Position numbers and translations under genes: made by a program. Shown one piece after another: positions 25,981-35,951 of a stretch of 64,000 nucleotides of DNA. Under the pieces are notes generated by a model. That model was not told where the DNA came from, did not search any database, and worked only from the letters and a program-made list of their open reading frames with translations. The stretch is taken from the NCBI GenBank assembly GCA_035762175.1, contig DASTPP010000400.1, positions 1-64,000 on the forward strand. The letters run 5' to 3'. This DNA comes from DASTPP01 sp035762175. Lineage in GTDB: Bacteria; Myxococcota_A; Polyangia; Polyangiales; Polyangiaceae. Each line of letters starts with the position of its first letter. The stretch's first letter is position 1.

Positions 25981-26769
25981 TCAGCGGCCGCGGAAGGCGG
26001 GCTTTCGCTTCTCGTTGAAGGCCGCGAGCGCCTCGCGCCGGTCTTCGCTGCGCAGGACCTCGTCGTAGTAAACGCGTTCGAGCTCGAGGCCGCGGCCGAG
26101 GGGGACGTCGAACGAGGCGTCGATGGCGGCGAGGGCGGCCGCCTGGGCGATGGGGGCGCCCGAGGCGATGGGGTCGGCCCAGGCGATGGCGTCGTCGACG
26201 ACGGAGGCGCCGGGGGGGCTGACGCGGTTGACCAGGCCCCAGGCGAGCGCCTCGTCGGCCGAGAGGCGGCGGCCGAGCAGGATCATTTCTTTGGCACGCG
26301 CCTCGCCGACCACGCGCGGCAGCCGCTGCGTGCCGCCGGCGCCCGGAATGATGCCGAGCGTCGTCTCGGGCAGCGCCAAAAAGGCGCCCGGTGCCGCGAC
26401 GCGCAAATCACAAACGAGGGCCAGCTCGAGCCCGCCGCCGAAGGCGATGCCGTTGATGGCGGCGACGACGGGCTTGGGGCTCGCGTCGAGAGGGCCGAGC
26501 TCGGAGCGGTAGAGCCCGACCTGATGACGCACGTCGTCGTCGGAGAACGACCGGCGCTCTTTGAGGTCGGCGCCGGCACAAAACGCCTTGTCGCCGGCGC
26601 CCGTGACAACGATAAGTCGGACCGAGGGGTCGGCGACCAGTTGCCGGCCCAGTCGGCCGAGCCCGAGCAGCGCGTCGCGCGAGAGCGCGTTGCTCCGCTC
26701 GGGGCGGTCGATGACGAGGACGGCCGCGCTGCCGCGGCGTTCGAGGCGTACCGGCTCTTGCTCGCTCAT
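25981..26769 (-). CDS. Enoyl-CoA hydratase/isomerase family protein
   Basis: Crotonase-fold enzyme of 262 residues from the ATG at 26769. The oxyanion-hole segments are AFCAGADLKER and NGIAFGGGLELALVCDLR, with catalytic-type Glu residues in GGGLELAL and LPETTLGIIPGAGG. It hydrates enoyl-CoA esters. Similarity to AUH/methylglutaconyl-CoA hydratases cannot be separated from general ECH by eye, but a leucine dehydrogenase gene is divergent from it, so a role in branched-chain degradation is a reasonable inference. A 30-bp tandem repeat follows the stop. Confidence 0.9.
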   Translation of the reverse strand: MSEQEPVRLERRGSAAVLVIDRPERSNALSRDALLGLGRLGRQLVADPSVRLIVVTGAGDKAFCAGADLKERRSFSDDDVRHQVGLYRSELGPLDASPKPVVAAINGIAFGGGLELALVCDLRVAAPGAFLALPETTLGIIPGAGGTQRLPRVVGEARAKEMILLGRRLSADEALAWGLVNRVSPPGASVVDDAIAWADPIASGAPIAQAAALAAIDASFDVPLGRGLELERVYYDEVLRSEDRREALAAFNEKRKPAFRGR

Positions 26770-26807
26770 GGGCCGGTTTGCTAGCAACGCCGGCGGGGGC
26801 GGGCAAC

Positions 26808-26829
26808 GGGGGCGCCGGCCGGCGCCCCC
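26808..26829. promoter_or_regulatory. 22-bp perfect palindrome between divergent genes
   Basis: A perfectly self-complementary 22-bp sequence (core GGCGCCGGCCGGCGCC) lies 38 bp upstream of the hydratase start and 28 bp upstream of the leucine dehydrogenase start. It may be an operator for both or a 5' UTR hairpin. Confidence 0.5.
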
Positions 26830-26857
26830 CGCGACGGAGCACAACAGGAGAACCGCG

Positions 26858-27958
26858 ATGGTCGTATTCGAAGAAATGGCGCGCAAAGATCACGAGCAGG
26901 TGGTCTTCTGCCGCGACAAGGTGACGGGCCTGCGGGCCATCATCGCCATTCATGACACGACGCTCGGCCCCGCCCTCGGGGGCACGCGCATGTGGGCCTA
27001 CGCCAACGAAGACGACGCGCTGCGCGACGTGCTGCGCCTCTCGCGCGGCATGACGTACAAGTCGGCGGCCGCGGGGCTGAACCTGGGCGGCGGCAAGGCG
27101 GTCATCGTCGGCGACCGCTCGATGAAGAACGAGATGCTCTTCCGCGCCTACGGCCGCTTCGTGCAGGGCCTGAACGGCCGCTACATCACCGCCGAGGACG
27201 TGAACACCACCGTGCGCGACATGGAGTGGGTCCGCATGGAGACCGAGCACGTCGTCGGCATCAGCCGCGCCCTCGGCGGCTCGGACGACCCGAGCCCGGT
27301 CACCGCGCTCGGCACCTACGAGGGCATCAAGGCCTCGCTCAAGTGGGCGACCGGCAACGAGTCGCTCGCCGGCCGCCGCGTCGCCGTGCAGGGCGTCGGC
27401 GCCGTCGGCCGCCACCTCGTGCAGCACCTGGTCGACGGCGGCGCCCTCGTCACCATCGCCGACATCGACGCCGAGAACATCAAGCGCGTCACCGCGAAGG
27501 CCTCGGGCGTCGAGGTCGTCGCGCCCGACGCCATTCACGCCGTGCCCTGCGACGTCTTCGCCCCCTGCGCCCTCGGCGCCGTCATCAACGACCAGACCTT
27601 GCCGCAGCTGCGCTGCTCGATCGTCGCCGGCAGCGCCAACAACGTGCTCGCCGACGAAGACAAGCACAGCGCCGCGCTCGAGTCGCGCAAGATTCTCTAC
27701 GCCCCCGACTACGTCGTCAACGCCGGCGGCCTCATCAACGTCGCCAACGAGCTCGAGGGCTACGACCACGACCGCGCCCTGCTGCAGGCGTCCGGCATCT
27801 ACGACATCACGATGCAGATCTTCCGCATCGCCCGCGACGAGAACATCACCACCCTGCAGGCCGCCAACGCCCTCGCCGAGCGCCGCATCGAGTCGCTCGG
27901 CCGCATCAAAGACACCTTCACCGGCAGCCCCCCCATCCGCCGCCGCCCGCGCTCGTAG
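26858..27958 (+). CDS. Leucine dehydrogenase
   Basis: NAD-dependent oxidative deamination of leucine and related branched-chain amino acids. The 366-residue product from the ATG at 26858 sits behind AGGAG. Features: LGPALGGTRMW, the catalytic Lys in NLGGGKAVI, YITAEDVNTT, VTALGTYEGI, the dinucleotide fold VAVQGVGAVGRHL with an acidic VTIADID, and the PDYVVNAGGLINVANE signature. Length matches Leu/Phe/Val dehydrogenases. In myxobacteria leucine catabolism gives isovaleryl-CoA and HMG-CoA, which can feed the mevalonate route; that link here is inferred. Confidence 0.94.
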   Translation: MVVFEEMARKDHEQVVFCRDKVTGLRAIIAIHDTTLGPALGGTRMWAYANEDDALRDVLRLSRGMTYKSAAAGLNLGGGKAVIVGDRSMKNEMLFRAYGRFVQGLNGRYITAEDVNTTVRDMEWVRMETEHVVGISRALGGSDDPSPVTALGTYEGIKASLKWATGNESLAGRRVAVQGVGAVGRHLVQHLVDGGALVTIADIDAENIKRVTAKASGVEVVAPDAIHAVPCDVFAPCALGAVINDQTLPQLRCSIVAGSANNVLADEDKHSAALESRKILYAPDYVVNAGGLINVANELEGYDHDRALLQASGIYDITMQIFRIARDENITTLQAANALAERRIESLGRIKDTFTGSPPIRRRPRS

Positions 27959-28124
27959 CCGCCGCGGGCCGCGCCCGGCGGGCCGCCCCTGACCGAGCTC
28001 GGGGGCGGGCGCCCGCTCGCCGCGCGGCCGCGGTGCTCAGCCCCCGAGCGCCGCGTCGGCGATGCGCGAGGCCCCGGCCCTCGGCCCCCGAGCGCGGTGC
28101 CGACGATGCGCGAGGCCCCGGCCC

Positions 28125-29762
<1,638 letters not shown>

Positions 29763-30001
29763 GGGGCGACTCCGGAGGGTAGGGGAGGGGGCGCCGAAAG
29801 CTCGCCCGCGGGCGGGGCCGGCCTTCGGGGCCGACCCCCACTCTAATGACACGCCGACAGGGGCGGGTGTACCCCGACTCGGGGGCGCGTGCCAGCGGGC
29901 CGCCCGGCGCGCTCCGCCTCGTCTGCGCCCGAAGACGAAGGGCTCGGCGAGACGTTCGAGCGGCCCCGGGCCCGCCGCTCGGGCTATGCTCGCCCCCGGC
30001 C

Positions 30002-30577
30002 TTGGCGCACGCGGTTCAGCTCTTCGTCGGCCCGCCCCGGGCCCTCGGGCGAGGCGCTTGGGCGCTCGGCGCGGGGCGCGTGGTCGCGCTCGCCCAGGGC
30101 TTCGCCGCCCTCGCCTGCGACCGCGCCGCGCTCTACGGCGTCGTCGCGCGCGGCGCGCTGCCGCGGGCTCGCCGCGCCAAGCGCGCCTACTTCGAGGGCG
30201 ACTGGCACTGCGAAGGCCCGGCGCTCGACGCCTTCGGGGCGTGGCTCTCGGCCGGGGGCGCGGTGGCGTACCTCGAGACGGCCTACTTCGGGGGGGCGGG
30301 CGATCAGGGCGCGTGCGCCTGGCGCGGGGGCGTGCGTGTCTACGGCCCGCGCCGCGACGCGGGGGGGGCCGTCAACGACGCCCTCGCCGCGATCGGCGTC
30401 GCGCGCACGGCGGGCGACGAGTTCGCCTCGCTCGGCCTCGCCGACCTGCGCTCGAACGACGGCGCCCGGCCCGAGGGCGCGCCGCCGGCCGCGGTCGATG
30501 GGCGGCACGGCGGGCGCTCGACGTTCTCGGCCCGCCCCCGCGGGCGGTCGATCCGGCGGCCGCGCGGCGGCACGTGA
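30002..30577 (+). CDS. Hypothetical protein
   Basis: Open frame with conserved-looking coding content (ALAQGFAALACDRAALYGVV, then KRAYFEGDWHCEGPALDAF and VAYLETAYFGGAGDQGACAW, GLADLRSND), not recognised. The start is uncertain: TTG at 30002 gives 191 residues; the frame remains open to an ATG at 29846, but that upstream part is Arg/Pro-rich and looks non-coding. The last 30 residues are also Arg/Gly-rich. No signal peptide. The repeated G-D motifs and aromatic content suggest a folded cytoplasmic protein. Confidence 0.55.
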   Translation: MAHAVQLFVGPPRALGRGAWALGAGRVVALAQGFAALACDRAALYGVVARGALPRARRAKRAYFEGDWHCEGPALDAFGAWLSAGGAVAYLETAYFGGAGDQGACAWRGGVRVYGPRRDAGGAVNDALAAIGVARTAGDEFASLGLADLRSNDGARPEGAPPAAVDGRHGGRSTFSARPRGRSIRRPRGGT

Positions 30578-30893
30578 GCCGCCTCGCACCGCGGGGGCCT
30601 ACGCCTCAGCGCCTCGCGTCGTTCGCGGGGGGGTTGGCTCACGCCGGCGGCTTCGACACGCCCGCCGCGCGGGCCGCGGCGCACTTCGGGCGCGGCCCGC
30701 GCCGAGGAGCCTTCGACGCTCTTTTGAATCGAGCGCATGCCAGCCCGTCGGGGGCTCGAGCGTCCGGTGGTCGGCCTTCGGCCCTGGGCCGAAGATCGAC
30801 GAAGATTGCTGGGCCTCGGCCGACCGAGCCATCGGCGACGGCGTGTTGCCCCGACGTTCCCGGTGGCGGGTATTGCGTGCCCTGCACTCGCCG
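30578..30893. other. Gene-free gap
   Basis: A 316-bp interval without a convincing gene. One perfect hairpin (TTCGGCCC, 1-nt loop, GGGCCGAA, at 30777-30793) is visible. It lies between a plus-strand gene end and a minus-strand gene end and so may contain a terminator. Nothing else was seen. Confidence 0.5.
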
Positions 30894-31997
30894 CTACCCC
30901 TCGCTTCTTCGCGGCGTCGAGCCGAGGGCCCGAGGCGCGCTTCGCAGCGAGGGGTCAGGCTGCCATGGCTTCGGCCGGGCGCCCGGCATGGCCGGGCGCT
31001 GCGCTCCGGCGTCCGCAGACGCCGTGCGGCCGAGGGCGTAGGTAATGCCGCGCTGCAGCGTGCCCAGGGTGATGGTATCGCCGAGCTCTGCGCCCTTGTC
31101 GGCCAGGGCCTCGGCGATCACGGGGGAGATGCCCGTGAGCACCACCTCGGCCCCGAGCAGCCGGGCCGCCTTCACCACGCGAGTCAGCGCGTGGGCGATC
31201 TGCGCGTCCGCCTCCCGCACGCCGGTGACGTCGAGGATCGCCACCTGCGCCTGCGCCGCGCCGATGCCCTCGAGCAGCACCTCGAGGATGCGCCTCGAGC
31301 GGTCCGGGTCGATGGCGCCGACGAGCGGCATGGCGAGCACCCGATCGGCGATGGGCAAGAGCGGCGTGGAGAGCTCCTGCAGCGCGCGCTGCTGGGCTTG
31401 GATGACCTGCTCTCGCAAGGCCGCGCGCTCGGCCTCGTGGCGCGCGAGCTCTTCGGCCTGGCGACGGATCTCGTCCGCCTGGCTGCGCAGCTCGTTCTCG
31501 GCGCGGCGCCGCTCGGTGATGTCCTCCACCACGCCGAGGATCAGCCGGGGAGAGCCGTCCGCGTTCCGGTCGAACGTCGTGTCGCGGCTGAGGAGCCAGC
31601 GCCAGCTCCCGTCCGTCCGGCGGCATCGGTACGCGATCTCGTTGACCTCGCCGTCGCGCGCGGTGAGCAGCCGGCCGATGTGCTCGGGCATCTTGGCCAT
31701 GTCTTCGGGGTGGCCGATGGTGGGCATGACCGCCGCGCCCATGGCCTTCAGCTCGTCGGGGCTGTACCCGAGGGACTCGCCGAGCTGCCGGTTGCCGTAG
31801 ACGTTTCGCTGCTCGGTCAGATCGTAGAGGTAGATCAGGTTGGGGGAGAGATCGCAGATGCGGCGCATCTGGTCGCGCTCCGCGCGCATCTGGTCGCGCT
31901 CCGCGCGCAGCTCGGCCGCCTCGGCCGTGAGGGCAGCGACGCGCGCGCGCAGCTCCGCGTTCTCGGCTTCCAGCTCGGTCAGACGGGTTGGATTCAT
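30894..31997 (-). CDS. PAS-STAS protein, RsbR-like co-antagonist
   Basis: Product of 367 residues. An N-terminal coiled coil (4-47, LEAENAELRARVAALTAEAA) is followed by a PAS domain (about 48-160: LSPNLIYLYDLTEQ, YGNRQLGESLGYSPDEL, SWRWLLSRDTTFDRNADG, GVVEDITERR), a helical linker, and a STAS domain (about 225-335: LVGAIDPDRSRRILEVLL, AILDVTGVREADAQIAHAL, GAEVVLTGISPVIAEAL). This is the layout of stressosome RsbR-type sensors. In RsbR the conserved phospho-Thr follows I-D in the ITGV-xxIDT segment; here that position is Ala, so regulation by phosphorylation may differ. The C-terminal 35 residues are unassigned. Confidence 0.9.
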   Translation of the reverse strand: MNPTRLTELEAENAELRARVAALTAEAAELRAERDQMRAERDQMRRICDLSPNLIYLYDLTEQRNVYGNRQLGESLGYSPDELKAMGAAVMPTIGHPEDMAKMPEHIGRLLTARDGEVNEIAYRCRRTDGSWRWLLSRDTTFDRNADGSPRLILGVVEDITERRRAENELRSQADEIRRQAEELARHEAERAALREQVIQAQQRALQELSTPLLPIADRVLAMPLVGAIDPDRSRRILEVLLEGIGAAQAQVAILDVTGVREADAQIAHALTRVVKAARLLGAEVVLTGISPVIAEALADKGAELGDTITLGTLQRGITYALGRTASADAGAQRPAMPGARPKPWQPDPSLRSAPRALGSTPRRSEG

Positions 31998-32013
31998 GCC
32001 CTCGTCAGAGTTC

Positions 32014-33657
32014 CTACAGGCGATAGATTACGTTGTCCAGGTCGCCAGTCACATAGATGTCGCCAGCGGCGTCTTGCACGACGCCGCTGAGGATGTACGA
32101 GGCCGGCAGGCCGGTGATTGCGGGCAGGCCGGTGGCGAGGCCCGTGGCCAGGGCGTCGACCGCGCCGGTCGCGGGGTCGACGCGGGAGAGGCGGCCGGCG
32201 CCGCTCTCGACGACGAGCAGGTGCCCGTCGCGGTCGACGGCCAGCCCCTCGGGCTGGTCGAGCCCGGAGGCGACCAGGGACGGGGCGGGGAGCACGGCGC
32301 CGTCGTCGACGATCTGGTAGATGGCGCCCGCCGACCAATCCGAGAACCAGAGATCGCCCCCCGACGCGGCGAGGCCGGCGGGGAGGCCGATGCCCTCGGC
32401 GAGCGTGACGCGCCCGGCGGCCGTCTGTCGGACCACGCGCGCCGCCCCGGGCCCGAAGCCGACCTCGGCGACCACGAGATCGCCCTCGAACCGCAGCGCG
32501 GCGTTGGGGATGGCGAAATCGCTGTAGCTCTCGAGGACCTGCCCGCTCGGGCCCCACACTTGGACCGCGTTGCCGAACCACGAGCTCACGATCAGGTTCG
32601 CGCCGTCCGCGGTCACGTTGGTGGGCGTCGTCTGCGGCGTCTGGCCGGAGAACGGAATGATTTGGTCGATCTGTTCCCCGCTCTTCCGGTCGAAGACGCG
32701 CATGGTGAAGACGTCGGCCACGTAGAGCGCCTCGGCGCCGGCGGGGCCGAGCAGCGCGAGGCCGCCCGGCGCGACCATGCCGCCGGGGCTGAGCGTCTGG
32801 ACCGCCCCGTCGGCGAGCACGCGGACGACGAACCCGTCGTTGGCGCTGGAGACGAAGAGGTGGCCGAAGCGCGGGTCGAAGGCGAGGTTGTCGAGCCCGG
32901 GCGCCAGGGCGACGACGACCTCTTTCGCCCCCGTGGCGACGTCCACGCGGAACACCTCGCCGCTCTGGTCGACGACGTGGAGCCGGCTCTGCGCGTCGAA
33001 CTTCACGGCCGCCGGGATGAAGAACCCGGAGGCGACCGTCCGGACGTCGCACTCGGCGTACGGATCGACCGCCCCCTCGCACGAATCGACGTCGATGCTG
33101 ACGACGCGGCCCTGCGTGAACACCGGGGCATAGAGGCGCCCGTCGGGCCCGAAGTCCATTCCGTTCAAGAACCCGAAATTCTGCGCGACGAGGCGGGGCG
33201 GCGCCGCGAGCGCCGGGTCGAGCTCGTACAGAGCGTCCCCCAGGAAGGTGAGGGCGACGAAGAGGCGGCCGTCCGCGGAGAAGGTGATGGGGTTGACGCC
33301 GAGCGCGACCGCTTGCGTGGTGGTGACGCCGGCCGGGGTGCGGCGGCCGACCTCCCCCGCGGCGAGCCCCGTCCAATAGAGGGAGCCATCCGGGCCGAAC
33401 GTGATGTCGTCCGGCCCGTCGACGCCCTCGGCCCGCCCGACGCGGCCGAGCACCTTCCCATTCAGCGGATTGAATCGCACGATCTCGCTGCCGAGCACGC
33501 TCGCGACGTGCAGCCGACCCGCCGCGTCGAACGCCATGCCGTTGGCGCTGTGCAGCCGGGCGCCGTCCGCCAGCACGTCGGGCTTGCAAGCCAAGAGCGT
33601 CGTCGCGCTCAACGCCGTCAGCAGAGAGATCAGGCCACGGCGTATGGTAAACTTCAT
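32014..33657 (-). CDS. Beta-propeller (SMP-30/NHL-like) lipoprotein
   Basis: Product of 547 residues from the ATG at 33657 behind GGAGGTCGTCCCC. Lipobox TTLLACKP, hence an exported lipoprotein. The body is a string of propeller blades with repeated patterns such as NGMAFDAAGRLHVAS, DDITFGPDGSLYWTG, NGMDFGPDGRLYAP, DNLAFDPRFGHLFV and EGLAVDRDGHLLVVE, resembling gluconolactonase/NHL proteins. There are enough blades for two propellers. Catalytic residues of SMP-30 are not evident; a binding or lactonase role is open. Codon choice is slightly less G/C-extreme than in the neighbours. Confidence 0.85.
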   Translation of the reverse strand: MKFTIRRGLISLLTALSATTLLACKPDVLADGARLHSANGMAFDAAGRLHVASVLGSEIVRFNPLNGKVLGRVGRAEGVDGPDDITFGPDGSLYWTGLAAGEVGRRTPAGVTTTQAVALGVNPITFSADGRLFVALTFLGDALYELDPALAAPPRLVAQNFGFLNGMDFGPDGRLYAPVFTQGRVVSIDVDSCEGAVDPYAECDVRTVASGFFIPAAVKFDAQSRLHVVDQSGEVFRVDVATGAKEVVVALAPGLDNLAFDPRFGHLFVSSANDGFVVRVLADGAVQTLSPGGMVAPGGLALLGPAGAEALYVADVFTMRVFDRKSGEQIDQIIPFSGQTPQTTPTNVTADGANLIVSSWFGNAVQVWGPSGQVLESYSDFAIPNAALRFEGDLVVAEVGFGPGAARVVRQTAAGRVTLAEGIGLPAGLAASGGDLWFSDWSAGAIYQIVDDGAVLPAPSLVASGLDQPEGLAVDRDGHLLVVESGAGRLSRVDPATGAVDALATGLATGLPAITGLPASYILSGVVQDAAGDIYVTGDLDNVIYRL

Positions 33658-33871
33658 GGGGACGACCTCCAGCCCGGCCGCTCCGCGCGCACCGCCGACC
33701 CGGAGGGGGTGTAGGAGTACAACCCGCTCGGTATCGTACAGCGTCGCGGTTACAGCACGAGCGCGATCACTAAACATATCGCCATGAGGGGGGCAGGTTC
33801 AAGCCGGGACGCGCGCCGGCGCACGCGCGACGGGTCGAAGCCCCGCTGCCCGGCGTGAGAAGTTGTCTAGC

Positions 33872-33989
33872 GCGCGCGCCCGGTCGCGCGGGTACGGCCG
33901 CCTGCTGCATTTTTTCGCTGTCGCCTACCTCGGTAGGCCTCACTCACGAAGCCTCGCCTGCGGCCGTACCCGGGCGACCGGGCGCACGC
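33872..33989. repeat. 30-bp inverted repeat with 58-nt loop
   Basis: Arms 33872-33901 and 33960-33989 match at 28 of 30 positions. The loop contains a T6 tract (33910-33915) and a 7-bp hairpin (33923-33938, GCCTACC-TC-GGTAGGC). The loop sequence is unrelated to the loop shared by copies 1-3 of the dispersed element, although its size is alike. The open frame of the TetR-type gene ends inside it (stop at 33940). Confidence 0.75.
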
Positions 33990-34881
33990 TCGACACGGCC
34001 GCAGACCACGAACGTGGGGGCTCACGGCAGCGCCGGCCCACGCCAATTCGGATCATCGCCGAATCGACCCACGCCCGGCTCGACGACGCCGTGCGTGCGT
34101 CCTCCTTGGAAAGGCGGCGCGACCGGCTGCGCCGCCCGAACGCCCGCGCCACGACCCACCTCTTGAGCCGCTCGCGTCGGCCGGGCGATCGGCCTGTTCG
34201 TAAAACGTCGCCCGCGAGCGCCCCCCGGCTCGGCGCCGCGTCCAGGCGGCGGAGCGAGTCCGAGAGTACGCCCACCCAGAGCTGCAAGAGCGCCTCCGGC
34301 GCGACGTCGCGCCGCTCGGCCCACTCGAGGCTCGTCGCCTCGACGAACCCCACCCAGCCCCGCACCGCCGTGCGCAGGAGCGGCGTCGGCTCGGCCCTCG
34401 GTAGCCGCTCGAGCGTGCGCTCGACGAAGGCCGCGCGCGTCGCCTCGATGATGCGCCCGACGTCCGGGTCGGACCCGATGCCCCCCCGCAAGAGCGCCGC
34501 GAACTCGCGGCCGTGCCGCTCGGCGAAGGCGAGGTAGCGCTCGAGCCCGATCTGCAGCCGCTCGACCGGCGGCACCGAGTCGGGCAGGTCGGTCTCCTCG
34601 AGCAGGCGCCGGGCCACGACCTCGATGGCCGCCCGGTAGAAGTCGCGCTTCGTCGGAAAGTAGTGGTAAAGAAGCCCCTTCGACACCCCCGCCGCCCGCG
34701 CGATCTCGTCGATCGACACCTCGTCGTACGAGCGCGCCGCGAACGCCTCGATGCCCAGCATCAAGAGCTGCGCCCGCCGCTCGTCGGTACCCAACCGGAC
34801 CCGCGGCGAGGGCCCGGCCTTCGGCCGGCGCGCCGCCGGCGGCGGGGCGGGAGTCGAGCTCGGTCGGGGGGCGCGTCGCAT
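33940..34881 (-). CDS. TetR/AcrR family transcriptional regulator
   Basis: Product of 313 residues from the ATG at 34881. A basic Pro-rich N terminus (1-32) is followed by a classical TetR helix-turn-helix (about 33-80: RRAQLLMLGIEAFAARSYDE, VSIDEIARAAGVSKGLLYHY, FPTKRDFYRA) and a ligand-binding helical domain to about residue 235. The final 70-80 residues are Arg/Ser-rich and read into a long inverted repeat, so the natural end may be earlier or the gene may have lost its stop. It is divergent from the metal-dependent hydrolase gene, which it probably controls. Confidence 0.85.
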   Translation of the reverse strand: MRRAPRPSSTPAPPPAARRPKAGPSPRVRLGTDERRAQLLMLGIEAFAARSYDEVSIDEIARAAGVSKGLLYHYFPTKRDFYRAAIEVVARRLLEETDLPDSVPPVERLQIGLERYLAFAERHGREFAALLRGGIGSDPDVGRIIEATRAAFVERTLERLPRAEPTPLLRTAVRGWVGFVEATSLEWAERRDVAPEALLQLWVGVLSDSLRRLDAAPSRGALAGDVLRTGRSPGRRERLKRWVVARAFGRRSRSRRLSKEDARTASSSRAWVDSAMIRIGVGRRCREPPRSWSAAVSSVRPVARVRPQARLRE

Positions 34882-35012
34882 GGGCGGCAGCATAGAGCGG
34901 TTTGTACGTCGACGGCGGAGAGCCTGCGCGGCCCGGGCCGGCCGCGCCATCGGCGTGTGAGCCGCGGGCGATCGATCCGTCCGGCATCCGAGCCGGGGGC
35001 GGAACAAAGACG

Positions 35013-35059
35013 GTTGACTTCGGGTCGACGGCGCATAGCCTTATTGAACGAGAGTCAAC
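35013..35059. promoter_or_regulatory. Possible promoter/operator upstream of hydrolase
   Basis: GTTGACT (35013-35019) and AGTCAAC (35053-35059) are exact inverted copies bracketing 33 bp. TTGACT could be a -35 element with a weak TAGCCT (35036-35041) as -10. The right half lies just before the ATG at 35061. Control by the divergent TetR is inferred from position. Confidence 0.35.
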
Positions 35060-35060
35060 A

Positions 35061-35948
35061 ATGGCCACGCCCCCCCTCGAGCCCCCCCCCGAGACCGCTC
35101 CGCCTCCCGCTCCCGCCCCCGCCTTGCGCGTGCGGGCGCCCTCGTTCGCCCTCGACGAGGTGCCGCGCCACTGGTTCGCGGGCAACGCCATCGCCACCCA
35201 CCTGACCAACGGCGTCTCGGCGCTCTTCCCCGCGGGCGAGCGCTTCTTCGTGCGGTCGGTGCGGCATTACCTCGGCGCCCTCGGCGACGGCGCGCTCGCC
35301 GCCGAGGTGCGGGCCTTCTGCGGCCAAGAGGGCCGCCACGCCCAGGCGCACGAGCGCTTCTTGCGGGTGCTGCGGGCGCAGGGCTACGATCTGACGGCCT
35401 TCTTGAAGGTGTACGAGACGATCGCCTTCGGCCTGATCGAGCCCGCGATGAGCCCGCCCTTGCGCCTGGCGGTCACGGCCGCCTGCGAGCACTACACGGC
35501 GCTCATGGCCGAGGGGGCGCTCGGCGAAGACGACATCTTGCGCGGGGCGCACCCGGTGGCGCGCGAGCTCTTGCTCTGGCACGCGGCCGAAGAGATCGAG
35601 CACAAGGCGGTCGCCTTCGACGTGCTCGCCCGCGTCGCGCCGAGCTACCGCCTGCGCGTGCTCGGGCTCGCCCTCGCGACGGCGCTGCTCTCGGGCTTCT
35701 GGGTCGCCGCGACGGCCACGCTGCTCGCGGCCGACGCGCGGGCGGGCCGCCTGCCGCGCCGGGCCGACGCGGCCGCCATCCGAACTCGGCGCCGCTCGAT
35801 CGTGCGTGACGTCTTCGGGCGGGGCCTGCGCGAGTACGCGCGGCGCGACTTTCACCCGTGGGGCCGCGACAACCGGCACCTCGCGGCCGACTACCTCGCC
35901 CGCGCCGGCCTCGAGCCGGGCGGCGCGGGCCCGCCGCCGGCGGCCTGA
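35061..35948 (+). CDS. Predicted metal-dependent hydrolase (PF10118 type)
   Basis: Product of 295 residues from the ATG at 35061. A Pro-rich N terminus precedes a helical core with metal-ligand-like residues: VRHYLGALGD, FCGQEGRHAQAHERFL, ACEHYTALMA and LLWHAAEEIEHKAVAFDV. The repeated E-x-x-H pattern (EGRH, EEIEH) is that of the ferritin-like di-metal family PF10118. One hydrophobic segment (VLGLALATALLSGFWVAATATL) suggests membrane association. The reaction is unknown. It is paired with a divergent TetR gene, a common arrangement for this family. Confidence 0.85.
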   Translation: MATPPLEPPPETAPPPAPAPALRVRAPSFALDEVPRHWFAGNAIATHLTNGVSALFPAGERFFVRSVRHYLGALGDGALAAEVRAFCGQEGRHAQAHERFLRVLRAQGYDLTAFLKVYETIAFGLIEPAMSPPLRLAVTAACEHYTALMAEGALGEDDILRGAHPVARELLLWHAAEEIEHKAVAFDVLARVAPSYRLRVLGLALATALLSGFWVAATATLLAADARAGRLPRRADAAAIRTRRRSIVRDVFGRGLREYARRDFHPWGRDNRHLAADYLARAGLEPGGAGPPPAA

Positions 35949-35951
35949 CGC

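Noticed and set aside
33872..33989. Another copy of the conserved-loop element
   Set aside because: Arm length and loop size fit, but the loop sequence does not align with the other copies on either strand.
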